Of a DNA stretch of 64,000 bases, positions 9,203-17,857 are shown in pieces. The DNA is from Lachnospiraceae bacterium (GTDB lineage: Bacteria; Bacillota; Clostridia; Lachnospirales; Lachnospiraceae): NCBI GenBank assembly GCA_022793375.1, contig JAAWCS010000021.1:86716-150715 (forward strand), in the 5' to 3' direction. The notes beneath the pieces are model-generated. The model was not told where the DNA came from. It saw only the letters and a program-made list of their open reading frames with translations, and searched no databases. Numbering within the stretch: the stretch's first letter is position 1; each line of letters starts with the position of its first letter. The position numbers were made by a program, and so were the translations under genes.

Positions 9203-9552
9203 AAGAAAAAGCTTTATTGATCGTAGTTTTGAATAAAATCGAACTACTGGACAAACTTCTGGCAGCGCTCAACGATGCCGAAATCCGCGGCGCGACCGTC
9301 TTGCATTCCATCGGCATGGCCCACGAGCTGGCCGGGCTGGAGGACAATTATGTCATCAGCTCCCTGCGGGCGATGTTCGCTTCCGACCACCACGAAAACC
9401 GCACCATTTTTATGGTCATTGACCAGGAACGCATCACGGCTGCCACGCAGGTGATCGACGACGTGATCGATCTGCAAAAGCCCGATACCGGCATCCTTTT
9501 TGCCGTACCGGTTTTATTTGCCGCCGGTATCATGGAAAGGAACGGTGACTGA
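9199..9552 (+). CDS. PII-like signalling protein
   Basis: A 117-residue protein with the PII (GlnB)-type ferredoxin-like fold as judged from its pattern: an opening strand KALLIVVLNKIELLDKLLAAL, a GATVLHSIGM strand, a charged T-loop-like middle and a closing strand/helix VIDDVIDLQKPDTGILFAVPV. It is not a canonical GlnB because it lacks the uridylylated tyrosine region. PII-like proteins sense nucleotides or small ligands and often control a neighbouring transporter. Here the neighbour is a cation/proton antiporter starting four bases after the stop, so control of that transporter is a reasonable inference. The start overlaps the TetR gene (ATGA). Confidence 0.75.
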   Translation: MKEKALLIVVLNKIELLDKLLAALNDAEIRGATVLHSIGMAHELAGLEDNYVISSLRAMFASDHHENRTIFMVIDQERITAATQVIDDVIDLQKPDTGILFAVPVLFAAGIMERNGD

Positions 9553-9556
9553 TCAT

Positions 9557-10738
9557 ATGCCCGAATTAAATACCATGATGTATTTGTCGTTTCTGCTGCT
9601 GGGCGGTTTGTGCTGCGGCCGGCTTGTAAAGCATATCAAGCTTCCCAACGTGACCGGATATCTGCTGGCCGGCCTTTTAATGGGGCCCTGTGTGCTGAAG
9701 CTTATCCCCAAGGAGACGGTGGAGAGCTTCAATCTGATTTCCCAGATGGCGCTGGCCTTCATCGCTTTCACAATCGGCCTGTCTTTTAAGAAAAGCTATT
9801 TCAAGCGGGTCGGCGCCGCGCCGGTCGTAATCGCCATCTTTGAAGCGATCACCGCCGTGCTTTTGGTACAGCTGGTACTTGTGTGCTTTGGTTTTGACCC
9901 GGCTTTTTCGATTGTCCTCGGCGCGATTGCCGCGGCGACCGCGCCCGCGGCCACGATTATGGTCATTAAACAGTACCATGCCCGCGGCGCTCTGACCGAT
10001 ACGCTTCTGAGCGTTGTCGCCATCGACGACGCCGTCGCTTTGGTCGCCTTTGGTTTTGCCGTCACCATTGCCAAGACCATCACAAACGCCGGCGACACAC
10101 AGCTGATCCTCTCTCTGCTGGAGCCTTTTTGGGAAGTGCTTCTGGCGCTGCTGATCGGCATTGTCCTGGGCCTTTTGATTACCGTTCCCATGAAACATTT
10201 CAAAAAGCAGGGCAACCGTCTGGTAATCCTGATCGCTTTTGTCTTTTTGAGCAGCGCGACCGCCTCTTTGCTGGGCGTGTCGGAACTTCTGGCCTGCATG
10301 ATGGCCGGCGCCACCTTCTGTAATATTTCCGCCGAGTCCGACCGCATGGCCGATCTCGCCGACCAGATCACGCCGCCGCTGTTTCTGATGTTCTTCGTTG
10401 TCTCCGGCGCCGATCTGGATATCGCCATTCTGCCTTCCATCGGACTGATCGGCATCCTCTACGTCGTGTTCCGTGTCGTGGGAAAGGCGGCCGGCGCTTA
10501 CCTCGGCGCGAAGATAATGAAAACGCCCGACCAAGTCGCCAAATACCTGGGGCCTACCCTGATCCCCCAGGCCGGCGTTGCCATCGGTTTGACCATCGTC
10601 GCCCAGAGTGTTGTCCCCGAATACGCGGATACAATCCGCGCGGTCATTCTCTGCGGCACGCTGATCTATGAATTGATCGGGCCGGTGCTCACGAAGTGGG
10701 CTTTGACACAAGCCGGAGAAATTAAAACGGGCGCGTAA
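9557..10738 (+). CDS. Cation/proton antiporter (CPA2-type)
   Basis: A 393-residue integral membrane protein with about twelve hydrophobic segments, resembling the Kef/NapA branch of monovalent cation/proton antiporters. The key segment is AAATAPAATIMVIKQY followed by SVVAIDDAVALVAF, with the acidic pair expected in the transport core. It lacks the cytoplasmic TrkA-N domain of Kef proteins, so the adjacent PII-like protein may be its regulatory partner. The ATG at 9557 has GGTGA eight bases upstream; a GTG at 9545 is an alternative. It ends in an intrinsic terminator. Confidence 0.88.
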   Translation: MPELNTMMYLSFLLLGGLCCGRLVKHIKLPNVTGYLLAGLLMGPCVLKLIPKETVESFNLISQMALAFIAFTIGLSFKKSYFKRVGAAPVVIAIFEAITAVLLVQLVLVCFGFDPAFSIVLGAIAAATAPAATIMVIKQYHARGALTDTLLSVVAIDDAVALVAFGFAVTIAKTITNAGDTQLILSLLEPFWEVLLALLIGIVLGLLITVPMKHFKKQGNRLVILIAFVFLSSATASLLGVSELLACMMAGATFCNISAESDRMADLADQITPPLFLMFFVVSGADLDIAILPSIGLIGILYVVFRVVGKAAGAYLGAKIMKTPDQVAKYLGPTLIPQAGVAIGLTIVAQSVVPEYADTIRAVILCGTLIYELIGPVLTKWALTQAGEIKTGA

Positions 10739-10750
10739 TGCGCCCGTTTT
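10724..10750 (+). terminator. Intrinsic terminator after the antiporter gene
   Basis: AAAACGGGCGC (10724-10734) pairs perfectly with GCGCCCGTTTT (10740-10750) around a 5-base loop. The antiporter stop codon lies in the loop. Because A- and T-runs flank both sides, the hairpin could also end minus-strand transcripts of the AlkD-like gene. Confidence 0.85.
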
Positions 10751-10765
10751 CGGCTTACGTATGTC

Positions 10766-11494
10766 CTATTTTTGGTTCCTTCTTCCGTGCTTGATAATCC
10801 ATTGCTGCGCTTTGCTCTGCCCGCTCTTCTCCCACTGTGCAATCAGGAAATCTGCCTTTTGAGGAGCTTCCTTGTACAAATCATTGAGATTGTTTCCCAC
10901 GCTTTTTTGCACAAACCGTTCCGGATCGTCTTTTAAATTGGTAAGAAGTATCGTATATCGTTCAAATTCTTCCAGCGCTGTCAGCAGTTTTTGCGACCAG
11001 GGCAGCCGAATCCTGACGCCTTCGCTTGCAAGCCGCCTGACATGGACGTTTTCATCGGCCGTCCATTTTATCAGCTCATCCATTACTTCTCCCGGATGCG
11101 CCCGCAGCAAGGGCCGGATTGCGAATTCGCCGGTAAAGCGCTTGGTCAGTTCTTTTAAAAAGGACAGCGACAAACGCCAGTCCTCATTTCCGTATCGTTC
11201 CACATATCGGCCAACCGGCCACAGCCACCATCCAAGCTGAAACATTCCCTCAGGCTGCGCCAATTCCGGCCCAAGCATATTTAAAAACGCTTCGATCTTT
11301 TGAGCGTAATTGCCCGGCATATTTTTTTGCAGCGCATCCGCCATGCAGTCCAGACGCGCGAATAATTCTTTGTCGTCTAAGCGGCCGGCCAGGGCATGTG
11401 AAAAGCCTTCTTTATCAAAGGCCGGCATGACGCAATACAGCTTGTCCGAAAAATCTAAAACATAATCGTCGTTGTAGTAGTCTTTGTATTTCAT
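10766..11494 (-). CDS. DNA alkylation repair enzyme, AlkD-like HEAT-repeat protein
   Basis: A 242-residue all-helical protein of the AlkC/AlkD family, DNA glycosylases that remove bulky or cationic alkylated bases. Signature segments are WWLWPVGRYVERYG near residue 90 and ADENVHVRRLASEGVRIRLPW near residue 150, typical of HEAT repeats that cradle DNA, with VQKSVGNNLNDLYKE toward the C-terminus. It appears monocistronic: flagellin is upstream on the same strand behind a terminator. Substrate preference cannot be predicted, and some family members have no glycosylase activity. Confidence 0.85.
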   Translation of the reverse strand: MKYKDYYNDDYVLDFSDKLYCVMPAFDKEGFSHALAGRLDDKELFARLDCMADALQKNMPGNYAQKIEAFLNMLGPELAQPEGMFQLGWWLWPVGRYVERYGNEDWRLSLSFLKELTKRFTGEFAIRPLLRAHPGEVMDELIKWTADENVHVRRLASEGVRIRLPWSQKLLTALEEFERYTILLTNLKDDPERFVQKSVGNNLNDLYKEAPQKADFLIAQWEKSGQSKAQQWIIKHGRRNQK

Positions 11495-11544
11495 ATCTCA
11501 AGCCTGCTCCCTGGGAAATCCCTAAATGCAATCGCGTCTGTTTT

Positions 11545-11574
11545 TCAAACAAACAAGCCGCCAACGGCGGCTTG
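11545..11574 (-). terminator. Intrinsic terminator after flagellin
   Basis: CAAGCCGCC (minus strand, 11566-11574) pairs perfectly with GGCGGCTTG (11554-11562) around a 3-base loop and is followed by TTTGTTTG. Confidence 0.85.
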
Positions 11575-11618
11575 CTTTTATCGGGGCAGTCCGCCCCGCT
11601 TCTTATTCTTTTAAAGGA

Positions 11619-12473
11619 TCAGAGATCGGCCAAAAGGGACAGCACCGACTGCGGTATGGCATTGGCCTGGCTCTGCATCGATATCGTGGCCTGCGAGATA
11701 ATGTTCTGGGAGGTAAACTCGGTAAACTCTTTCTCAATATCCGCGTCGCGAATCCGGCTCTCGGCCGCCTGCATGTTCTCGGCCGTTATGCTCAGGTTGT
11801 TGTGCGTGCAGTCCAGATGGTTCTGTGCGGCGCCAAAGGTAGAGCGCACCACCGTCACCGCCTGAACGGCCTGTGCAAGAGTATCGATTGCTTCATTGGC
11901 GTCTTTAGAAGTCCCAAATTTCATTTGGTCGAGTTTGAGAGCCTTCGTGCCCATATAGTAACGGGTCACATCCATGGTCTCGTTCTCCGAGGGACCGATC
12001 TGAAACCGAACTTCGTCGCTCGGCTGCGGCGGCTCTATTATAACCCCTTGCGGAATCTCTGTCTCGAATAGCGGAATTTCATTGAAATTGGTATTCTTGC
12101 AGATCCGGTCAATCTCCTCCAGAATCGCGTCCTTCTCCTCCTCAACCGTGGCTCTCGCTTCGTCATTATAAGTACCGTTAGCCGACTCGATGGCCAGCGT
12201 CTCCAGACGGTGAAGCATGGAGTGCACTTCCTGCAACGCTCCCTCACCGGTATTTACCATACCGACGCCGTCGTCCACATTGCGGATAGACTGATTCAGA
12301 CCGGCGATCTGGGCGCGCATCCCCTCGGAGATGGCCAGGCCGGCCGCGTCGTCACCCGCGCGGACAATACGGTAGCCGGACGACAGCTTTTCCAGAGATT
12401 TACCCATCTTATGATGGACGATCCCCTGATTTCTCGACGTGTTTATACCTGCGATGTTGTTTTTAATACGCAT
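11619..12473 (-). CDS. Flagellin
   Basis: Structural subunit of the flagellar filament, exported by the flagellar type III apparatus. The 284 residues comprise the conserved N-terminal D0/D1 helices (MRIKNNIAGINTSRN, then LSSGYRIVRAGDDAAGLAISE) and the C-terminal helix (ATISMQSQANAIPQSVLSLL). The middle is short, so the variable outer D2/D3 domains are missing, as in other small clostridial flagellins. The gene stands alone here with no other flagellar gene in view, and it has its own terminator. No good sigma-D promoter was found upstream. It could be the main filament protein or an accessory paralogue. Confidence 0.95.
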   Translation of the reverse strand: MRIKNNIAGINTSRNQGIVHHKMGKSLEKLSSGYRIVRAGDDAAGLAISEGMRAQIAGLNQSIRNVDDGVGMVNTGEGALQEVHSMLHRLETLAIESANGTYNDEARATVEEEKDAILEEIDRICKNTNFNEIPLFETEIPQGVIIEPPQPSDEVRFQIGPSENETMDVTRYYMGTKALKLDQMKFGTSKDANEAIDTLAQAVQAVTVVRSTFGAAQNHLDCTHNNLSITAENMQAAESRIRDADIEKEFTEFTSQNIISQATISMQSQANAIPQSVLSLLADL

Positions 12474-12701
12474 ATATCCTCACCATCCCTTACTCTTCTA
12501 TCACTATAGCCTGTGATCCTGCAGGCACTTATCTCTATATTATGTTTATCGATGGTTTTTGCAAAAATATAAGGAAAAAAATTGATTTTCCATCCATTAA
12601 CAGGCAAAGAGATGTAAAGGACGGCAAAGCTTCTCCTGTGAGGTTCTTCTTTTATCCCCCGGTAAGGCAGCGCTTTTGCGGCACATATCGGGCATACTTT
12701 T
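12474..12701. other. Intergenic region between folD and flagellin
   Basis: No coding sequence is supported here. The part near flagellin is A/T-rich and should hold its promoter, but no element matches a consensus well. A GC-rich stretch at 12655-12730 can form short hairpins and may include the end of the folD transcript, but it has no U-tract. Confidence 0.4.
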
Positions 12702-13556
12702 TTACATTTTGGCTGCCCGGCCCGCCGCCTCTGCCACATGGCTCATCAGCACGGCCGTCGTCACCGCGCCGATCCCGCCCGGCACCGGCGTGATCGCTTT
12801 TACCGTTTCGGATACTTCCGCGGTGCGCACATCGCCGCACATGCGGCCCTCTTCGTCAAAGTGAATCCCCACATCGAGGACGATCTGCCCTTCACGAAAG
12901 CTTTCAGCGCCGAACAGGCCCCGCCGCCCGGCCGCGGCAATCACAATATCCCCCTCCCGCATCCGCGCGGCCAATTCCTCGGTACGGGTATGGCAGAGGG
13001 TCACGGTCGCGTTTTTCTGCAGAAGCAGCATGGCCGCCGGCCGTCCTACGACCAGGCTGCGGCCCACCACCACCGCCCGCTTGCCGGCACAGTCCGCTTT
13101 GTAGTAATCAAGGACCTCCATACAGGCCTGGGCGGTACAGGGCGCAAAGCCCGTCGCCTTGCCGGTAAAAACGCCGCACAGCGAACCGTCCGTAATCCCG
13201 TCCACATCTTTTTCAGGCGCCAGCAGGCTGACGATCCGCTCCTCCTCCATCTGCGGCGGCAAAGGCCTGAGCAGCAACACGCCATGAATCCGCGGATCGT
13301 CGTTTACCATATAAATCGTCTCCTCCAGTTCCTTCTGGGAGGCCGTCTGCGGCAATGTGAATTTCAAAACAGCTATCCCCAGCGTCTCCGCCCGCCGGCA
13401 GGCGCCGTTTTCATATGAGATATCGTCTGCCCGCTCCCCTACCCGCAGGATTGCCAGCGTCGGACGGATTCCGCGCGCCATAAGCGCCCCGACCTTCTCG
13501 GTTGTCTTTGCGTTGAGAGCCGCCGCTGCCGGACCGCCCTTCCACACCTGGGCCAT
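12702..13556 (-). CDS. folD: Bifunctional methylenetetrahydrofolate dehydrogenase / methenyltetrahydrofolate cyclohydrolase
   Basis: Interconverts 5,10-methylene-, 5,10-methenyl- and 10-formyl-tetrahydrofolate. The 284-residue length matches FolD. Visible signatures are GVLLLRPLPPQ, the catalytic-region EKDVDGIT, the nucleotide-binding VVVGRSLVVGRPAAMLL and the C-terminal TPVPGGIGAVTTAVL. The start at 13556 (MAQVWKGG) follows GGAGGGAAAGAAC and gives the normal family length; the longer frame would add 52 residues with no family support. It is the last gene of the fhs-fchA-folD one-carbon operon, 34 bases behind fchA. Having both a cyclodeaminase and FolD suggests formimino-derived carbon feeds the same pool. 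Confidence 0.95.
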   Translation of the reverse strand: MAQVWKGGPAAAALNAKTTEKVGALMARGIRPTLAILRVGERADDISYENGACRRAETLGIAVLKFTLPQTASQKELEETIYMVNDDPRIHGVLLLRPLPPQMEEERIVSLLAPEKDVDGITDGSLCGVFTGKATGFAPCTAQACMEVLDYYKADCAGKRAVVVGRSLVVGRPAAMLLLQKNATVTLCHTRTEELAARMREGDIVIAAAGRRGLFGAESFREGQIVLDVGIHFDEEGRMCGDVRTAEVSETVKAITPVPGGIGAVTTAVLMSHVAEAAGRAAKM

Positions 13557-13590
13557 GTTCTTTCCCTCCTGTCTGCCGTTTTCGGCCTGT

Positions 13591-14226
13591 CTACAGTTTC
13601 GCAAGAGCTCTCTCGTAAATCTTTCGTGCCTGCGCTTCGCCGGCCGCAATCCTCTGCTCCATCCGCGCCAGGAGCCCTTCGGCCCATTCCCGGTCCGCCA
13701 TGGATTTGGCATTGATCCGCAGATTCAAGGCCGCCGCCGTCAACGCGCTGCCGCACAGAAGCGCCGCCGCCGCCGCGTCGCTGACCGCCATCACCGATCC
13801 CTTGGCCTCGTATACCTCGATCAGAGACAGCGTTTCCATACAGCATTCCATGATCTGTTCCGGTACGACGCAGGCTTCTTTGAGCGCTGCCTGCAGCTGT
13901 CTTTCCTTGACCGCCTTTTCTTCCGGCGTAGCTGACGGCAGGCGGTAGACGGCCGCCAAGGGGGCAAAGCTGTCGGCATCGGCCTGAATCAGCGCCAAAA
14001 AACGCTCCCGCAGCTGCCCGGCCCGCTCGTTGCAGGCCTGCATTTCCTCTTCACAGGCCGCGTATTTTTTCTTGCCGACCGTCAGGCAGCCGACCATATT
14101 GCCCAGAGCCGCCGCCAGCGCCCCCGCCAGCGCGCTCGCGCCCCCGCCGCCGGGAACCGGGGCTTTGGAAGCCAGCGCCCGGCAAAACTCCTCGCAGGAC
14201 AGGGAACTGAAATTCGCCGTTTCCAT
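13591..14226 (-). CDS. fchA: Formiminotetrahydrofolate cyclodeaminase / methenyltetrahydrofolate cyclohydrolase-type protein
   Basis: A 211-residue all-helical protein of the FTCD-C/FchA family. It converts 5-formiminotetrahydrofolate to methenyltetrahydrofolate plus ammonia, or acts as a cyclohydrolase in acetogen-type pathways. The glycine-rich PVPGGGGASALAGALAAALGNMV near residue 22 is the folate-binding family signature, and DAAAAALLCGSALTAAALNLRIN lies near residue 160. The start at 14226 has AAAGGAGA upstream. It sits between fhs and folD with short gaps. Which activity dominates cannot be told from sequence. Confidence 0.9.
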   Translation of the reverse strand: METANFSSLSCEEFCRALASKAPVPGGGGASALAGALAAALGNMVGCLTVGKKKYAACEEEMQACNERAGQLRERFLALIQADADSFAPLAAVYRLPSATPEEKAVKERQLQAALKEACVVPEQIMECCMETLSLIEVYEAKGSVMAVSDAAAAALLCGSALTAAALNLRINAKSMADREWAEGLLARMEQRIAAGEAQARKIYERALAKL

Positions 14227-14245
14227 TGCCGTCTCCTTTCTTTTC

Positions 14246-15919
14246 TCAGAACAGCCCGCTGATGCGTCCGTCTTGATCCACATCGATTCGTTCGGCAGCC
14301 GGAACCTTAGGAAGGCCCGGCATTGTCATAATATCCCCGGTCAGCGCCACAATAAAGCCCGCGCCGGCCGAAATTTTCAAATTGCGCACCGTGACGGTAA
14401 AACCCTCCGGCGCGCCCAAAAGCGCCGCGTTGTCGGAAAAGCTGTACTGCGTCTTGGCTACGCAGATCGGACAGCCGCCAAATCCCAGCTGCGTCAGCCG
14501 GGCCGCCTGCTTTTTGGCCGCCGGCGTCAGCGCCACGCCGTCCCCGTGATAGATTTTCTGCACGATCGCCGTCAGCTTTTCTTCGATCGAACCCTCCAGG
14601 CCGTAACTCTGCGTAAAATCGTTCGGCTCCTCGCACAGGCGCACCACCTCTTTAGCCAGGGCCACGCCGCCCTCGCCGCCTTTGGCCCACACCTCCGACA
14701 GCGCCACGCGCACGCCCAGCTTGCGGCACTCTTCTTCGACCAGCGAAAGCTCGGCCGGCGTATCGGTCGGGAAGGCGTTGACCGCCACCACGCAGGGCAG
14801 ATGATACACGTCGCGGATATTCGAAACATGCTGCAAAAGATTCGGCAGGCCCTTCTTCAGCGCGTCCAGGTTTTCCGTGCCCAGTTCGTTTTTGGGTACG
14901 CCGCCGTGAAGCTTCAGCGCTCTGACCGTCGCGACCATCACGACCGCCGAAGGATGCAGCCCGGCCATGCGGCATTTGATATCCAAAAATTTTTCCGCGC
15001 CCAAATCCGCGCCAAAGCCGGCTTCCGTCACCACGTAATCGCCCAGCTTTAAGGCCATGCGGGTCGCCATCACCGAATTGCAGCCGTGCGCAATATTCGC
15101 AAACGGCCCGCCGTGCACGATGGCCGGCGTATGCTCCAGCGTCTGCACCAGGTTTGGCTTCAGCGCATCTTTTAAAAGAGCGGTCATCGCCCCGGCTGCC
15201 CGCAGGTCGCCGGCCGTCACCGGCTCGTCCTGATAGGTATAGCCGACAATGATGCGCGAAAGCCGTTCTTTCAGATCCGCAATATCCGACGCCAGGCACA
15301 GCACCGCCATGATCTCGGAAGCCACCGTAATATCGTATCCATCCTCCCGCGGAACGCCGTTGATGCGGCCGCCCAGGCCGTCGGTCACAAAGCGCAGCTG
15401 CCGGTCGTTCATGTCCACACAGCGCCGCCAGGTAATCCGGCGCGGATCAATATTGAGCGCATTGCCCTGGTAAATATGGTTGTCTAACATCGCCGCCAGC
15501 AGGTTGTTGGCCGCGCCGATCGCGTGCATGTCGCCGGTAAAGTGCAGGTTGATATCCTCCATCGGCACCACCTGCGCATAGCCGCCGCCGGCCGCGCCGC
15601 CCTTGACGCCAAACACCGGCCCTAAGGAAGGCTCGCGCAGCGCCACCACCACGTTTTTGCCAATCCGCTTCATCCCGTCGGCCAGCCCGACCGTCGTCGT
15701 GGTCTTGCCCTCGCCGGCCGGCGTCGGTGTAATCGCCGTCACCAAAATCAGTTTTCCGTCGGGCGCCGGATTTTCCTTTAATAAACGATAGTCGATTTTC
15801 GCTTTATACCGGCCATACTGCTCCAGATAGCGCTCCTCGATCCCCGCCGCTTCTGCAATGCGGTCGATCGGCTCCATTACCGTTTCCTGTGCAATTTCAA
15901 TGTCGGATTTGTAACCCAT
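14246..15919 (-). CDS. fhs: Formate-tetrahydrofolate ligase
   Basis: ATP-dependent activation of formate to 10-formyltetrahydrofolate, used for purine synthesis and, in acetogens, the methyl branch of the Wood-Ljungdahl pathway. The 557-residue length is normal. The nucleotide-binding loop [17 protein letters not shown] is near residue 65, followed by [21 protein letters not shown] and other near-invariant blocks. The start at 15919 ([12 protein letters not shown]) has GAGGAGAGAG upstream. It is first in the fhs-fchA-folD operon behind a clear promoter. No other Wood-Ljungdahl genes are in this window, so acetogenesis is not implied. Confidence 0.97.
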   Translation of the reverse strand: MGYKSDIEIAQETVMEPIDRIAEAAGIEERYLEQYGRYKAKIDYRLLKENPAPDGKLILVTAITPTPAGEGKTTTTVGLADGMKRIGKNVVVALREPSLGPVFGVKGGAAGGGYAQVVPMEDINLHFTGDMHAIGAANNLLAAMLDNHIYQGNALNIDPRRITWRRCVDMNDRQLRFVTDGLGGRINGVPREDGYDITVASEIMAVLCLASDIADLKERLSRIIVGYTYQDEPVTAGDLRAAGAMTALLKDALKPNLVQTLEHTPAIVHGGPFANIAHGCNSVMATRMALKLGDYVVTEAGFGADLGAEKFLDIKCRMAGLHPSAVVMVATVRALKLHGGVPKNELGTENLDALKKGLPNLLQHVSNIRDVYHLPCVVAVNAFPTDTPAELSLVEEECRKLGVRVALSEVWAKGGEGGVALAKEVVRLCEEPNDFTQSYGLEGSIEEKLTAIVQKIYHGDGVALTPAAKKQAARLTQLGFGGCPICVAKTQYSFSDNAALLGAPEGFTVTVRNLKISAGAGFIVALTGDIMTMPGLPKVPAAERIDVDQDGRISGLF

Positions 15920-16017
15920 GGTCTCTCTCCTCACTTTGGGGCAGGCAGCGCGCGGGCCCGGCGTCAATCGACGGGACGGCGGTTTGCCTGGTCTTTGTCC
16001 GTTTGGTATTCAGGTAT

Positions 16018-16046
16018 ACTATATAATATTCCGTTTCTTTGTTCAA
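16018..16046 (-). promoter_or_regulatory. Promoter of the fhs-fchA-folD operon
   Basis: TTGAAC (16041-16046) and TATAGT (16018-16023) are separated by 17 bases on the minus strand, about 100 bases upstream of fhs. Confidence 0.7.
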
Positions 16047-16146
16047 GGGCTTTCTTTTGTGAATTGAATAACAAAGCTTGTAATTAAAAATTTTTGCGCT
16101 TATACTATATTCTGTTGCTGTTCGCGGGGGATGGGGCAAAAGGCAC

Positions 16147-16295
16147 GCCCGCCGCCTGGGCGCTGGCCTTCCCGGACGCGCTCTCGCTCCGTTACAAACG
16201 CAGCGGCACTAAGTTCGCACTTCGCCTGCGGCTCGCGCTCACTAAGGGCCGGCGTTTGTAAAGGGTCCGTCCAGGACAGCGCCCAGGCGGCGGGC
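16147..16295 (+). repeat. Structured repeat, copy 1 (possible noncoding RNA)
   Basis: A 149-base imperfect palindrome. The outer stem is 19 perfect base pairs (16147-16165 with 16277-16295). An inner stem pairs TTACAAACGC (16192-16201) with GCGTTTGTAA (16252-16261), then CGGC with GCCG past a 2-base bulge, closing on a loop flanked by CACTAAG motifs. A second copy in inverted orientation lies at 16542-16687. The single-stranded motifs are shared while both stems differ in sequence but still pair. It may be a structured RNA or a non-autonomous palindromic element. Confidence 0.75.
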
Positions 16296-16437
16296 TGTAA
16301 CTTTTCCTCCTTCGCAGGAACCGCCGAAAACGGCCGGTACCCTGAAGGGCTGCAAATCGGAGCTTTCTTATCCCTTCGCGGACAATCGGTCGGAAATATC
16401 GATTGTTTTGCCAGAGATATCAAAATGTATGATTACG

Positions 16438-16538
16438 ACTGTCACAACAATCTTCCAGGAACACCGATGGTTTCGCTTAAAACATCAAGGCGTATCCTTA
16501 CAACTGTCACTGTCATTCTGCCGGGAACGCAGATGGTT
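16438..16538 (+). repeat. Diverged direct repeat pair between the structured elements
   Basis: ACTGTCAC...GGAAC...GATGGTT occurs at 16438-16472 and again at 16503-16538, about three quarters identical with one length difference. No reading frame in the stretch looks coding. Confidence 0.5.
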
Positions 16539-16541
16539 ACA

Positions 16542-16687
16542 GCCAGGCTCCCTATGCCTGTCCTGAACGGGTCCTTGGCGGACGCCGGCCCTTAGTGAGT
16601 GGGAGCAAAGCGAGCACGAACTTAGTGCCGCTGCGTCCGGCATGGAGCGAGAGCGCGCCCGGGAAGGACAGGCATAGGGAGTCTGGC
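16542..16687 (-). repeat. Structured repeat, copy 2 (inverted relative to copy 1)
   Basis: A 146-base imperfect palindrome. Its outer stem of 23 pairs with one wobble joins 16542-16564 to 16665-16687. The inner stem GGACGC/GCGTCC (16580-16585 with 16633-16638) continues as CGGC/GCCG past the same 2-base CT/AG bulge as copy 1. Read on the minus strand it shares CTTCCCGG, CGCGCTCTCGCTCC, CAGCGGCACTAAGTTCG and CACTAAGGGCCGGCG with copy 1. Confidence 0.75.
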
Positions 16688-16770
16688 GTCACTTTTCGTC
16701 TCCCTCCCTCCGGCACAATGCATTTCTACCTTTTAATCTAAGGTCACGATAAAAGAAAGAAGGTTTCACC

Positions 16771-17793
16771 ATGTACTCTTTTCGCAACGACTACAGCGAA
16801 TGCTGCCACCCCGCCATTTTAGAGCGTCTTTCCGCTCTTGGCACACAAGCAAACCCCGGCTACGGCACGGACTCCTGCTGCGCGGCAGCCGCAGGCAAAA
16901 TCCGTTCCTTAATTCAATGCCCTGACGCCGCCGTGCATTTCCTAATCGGCGGTACGCAGGCCAACATGACGATCATTGACGCGCTTTTACGGCCTTTTGA
17001 GGCGGTGATCGCGGCTGAGAGCGGCCATATCCATGTCCATGAAACCGGCGCGGTCGAGGGAACCGGGCACAAGGTATTGACCGCTCCTGGCGCCGACGGA
17101 AAGCTTACGCCCGCCATGATTTTGCGTATTCTCGACAGTCACATGGACGAGCATATGGTAAAGCCCCGGATGGTCTATGTCTCCGATTCCACGGAACTGG
17201 GAACCATCTATACGCGGGCGGAACTGACGGCGATTTCGGACTTGTGCCGTGAGCACGGGCTTTTGCTGTTTCTTGACGGCGCCCGCATCGGCGCGGCGCT
17301 CTGTGCCCGGGGGAACGATCTGACGTTTGCCGATCTGCCCCGCCTGTGCGACGTATTCTACATCGGCGGCACCAAAAACGGCGCTCTCTTAGGCGAGGCG
17401 GTCGTATTTGCCGACCCGGAACTGGCCCGGGATTTCCGCTATCAGATCAAACACCGCGGCGGGATGCTGGCCAAAGGCTTTCTGCTGGGACTGAATTTTG
17501 ACGTGTTGTTTACCGACAATTTGTATATGCGGCTGGCCGAACGCGCTCAATGCCTGGCCGTGCGCCTGCGGGACGGGCTGGCCGCGCGGGGCGTGCCCTT
17601 TTTGGTGGATTCCCCTACCAATCAGCTGTTTCCCGTTTTTCCCAACGAAGAGCTGCCGGCGCTGGCACAGGCTTTTTCCTATGAAGTTTCCGGCGCGGTC
17701 GACGAGACTCATACCTGCATCCGCCTTGTGACTTCCTGGGCCACGACCGAAGAAGCGGTGGACGCTTTCCTGGCCGCCGTACACTCCCGATGA
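16771..17793 (+). CDS. Low-specificity threonine aldolase-like PLP enzyme
   Basis: A 340-residue fold-type I PLP enzyme of the beta-eliminating lyase/threonine aldolase family, which cleaves L-threonine or allo-threonine to glycine and acetaldehyde. The Schiff-base lysine is K202 in YIGGTKNGALLGEAVV. The phosphate-binding GGTQANMT is at about residues 60-67, and FLDGARIGAAL gives the cofactor aspartate near residue 169. The ATG at 16771 has AGAAAGAAGG upstream. It is first of three same-strand genes (aldolase, MATE, HAD), which may form a loose operon. Substrate stereochemistry cannot be inferred. Confidence 0.88.
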   Translation: MYSFRNDYSECCHPAILERLSALGTQANPGYGTDSCCAAAAGKIRSLIQCPDAAVHFLIGGTQANMTIIDALLRPFEAVIAAESGHIHVHETGAVEGTGHKVLTAPGADGKLTPAMILRILDSHMDEHMVKPRMVYVSDSTELGTIYTRAELTAISDLCREHGLLLFLDGARIGAALCARGNDLTFADLPRLCDVFYIGGTKNGALLGEAVVFADPELARDFRYQIKHRGGMLAKGFLLGLNFDVLFTDNLYMRLAERAQCLAVRLRDGLAARGVPFLVDSPTNQLFPVFPNEELPALAQAFSYEVSGAVDETHTCIRLVTSWATTEEAVDAFLAAVHSR

Positions 17794-17857
17794 CGATCCA
17801 AACGCCCTGGCGCCGCGCCAACGGCGCATATAGGCTACTTACAGACAGGAGGAACTT

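Noticed and set aside
9677..10711. Long minus-strand open frame (344 codons) opposite the antiporter gene
   Set aside because: Antisense shadow of a high-GC membrane-protein gene; composition is His/Asp/Gly/Gln/Arg-rich, with no start signal and no family pattern.
12474..12600. Sigma-D type promoter for flagellin
   Set aside because: The best candidate (CGATAA with an A/T-rich segment about 15 bases upstream) lacks TAAA at the right place; it does not reach a supportable match.
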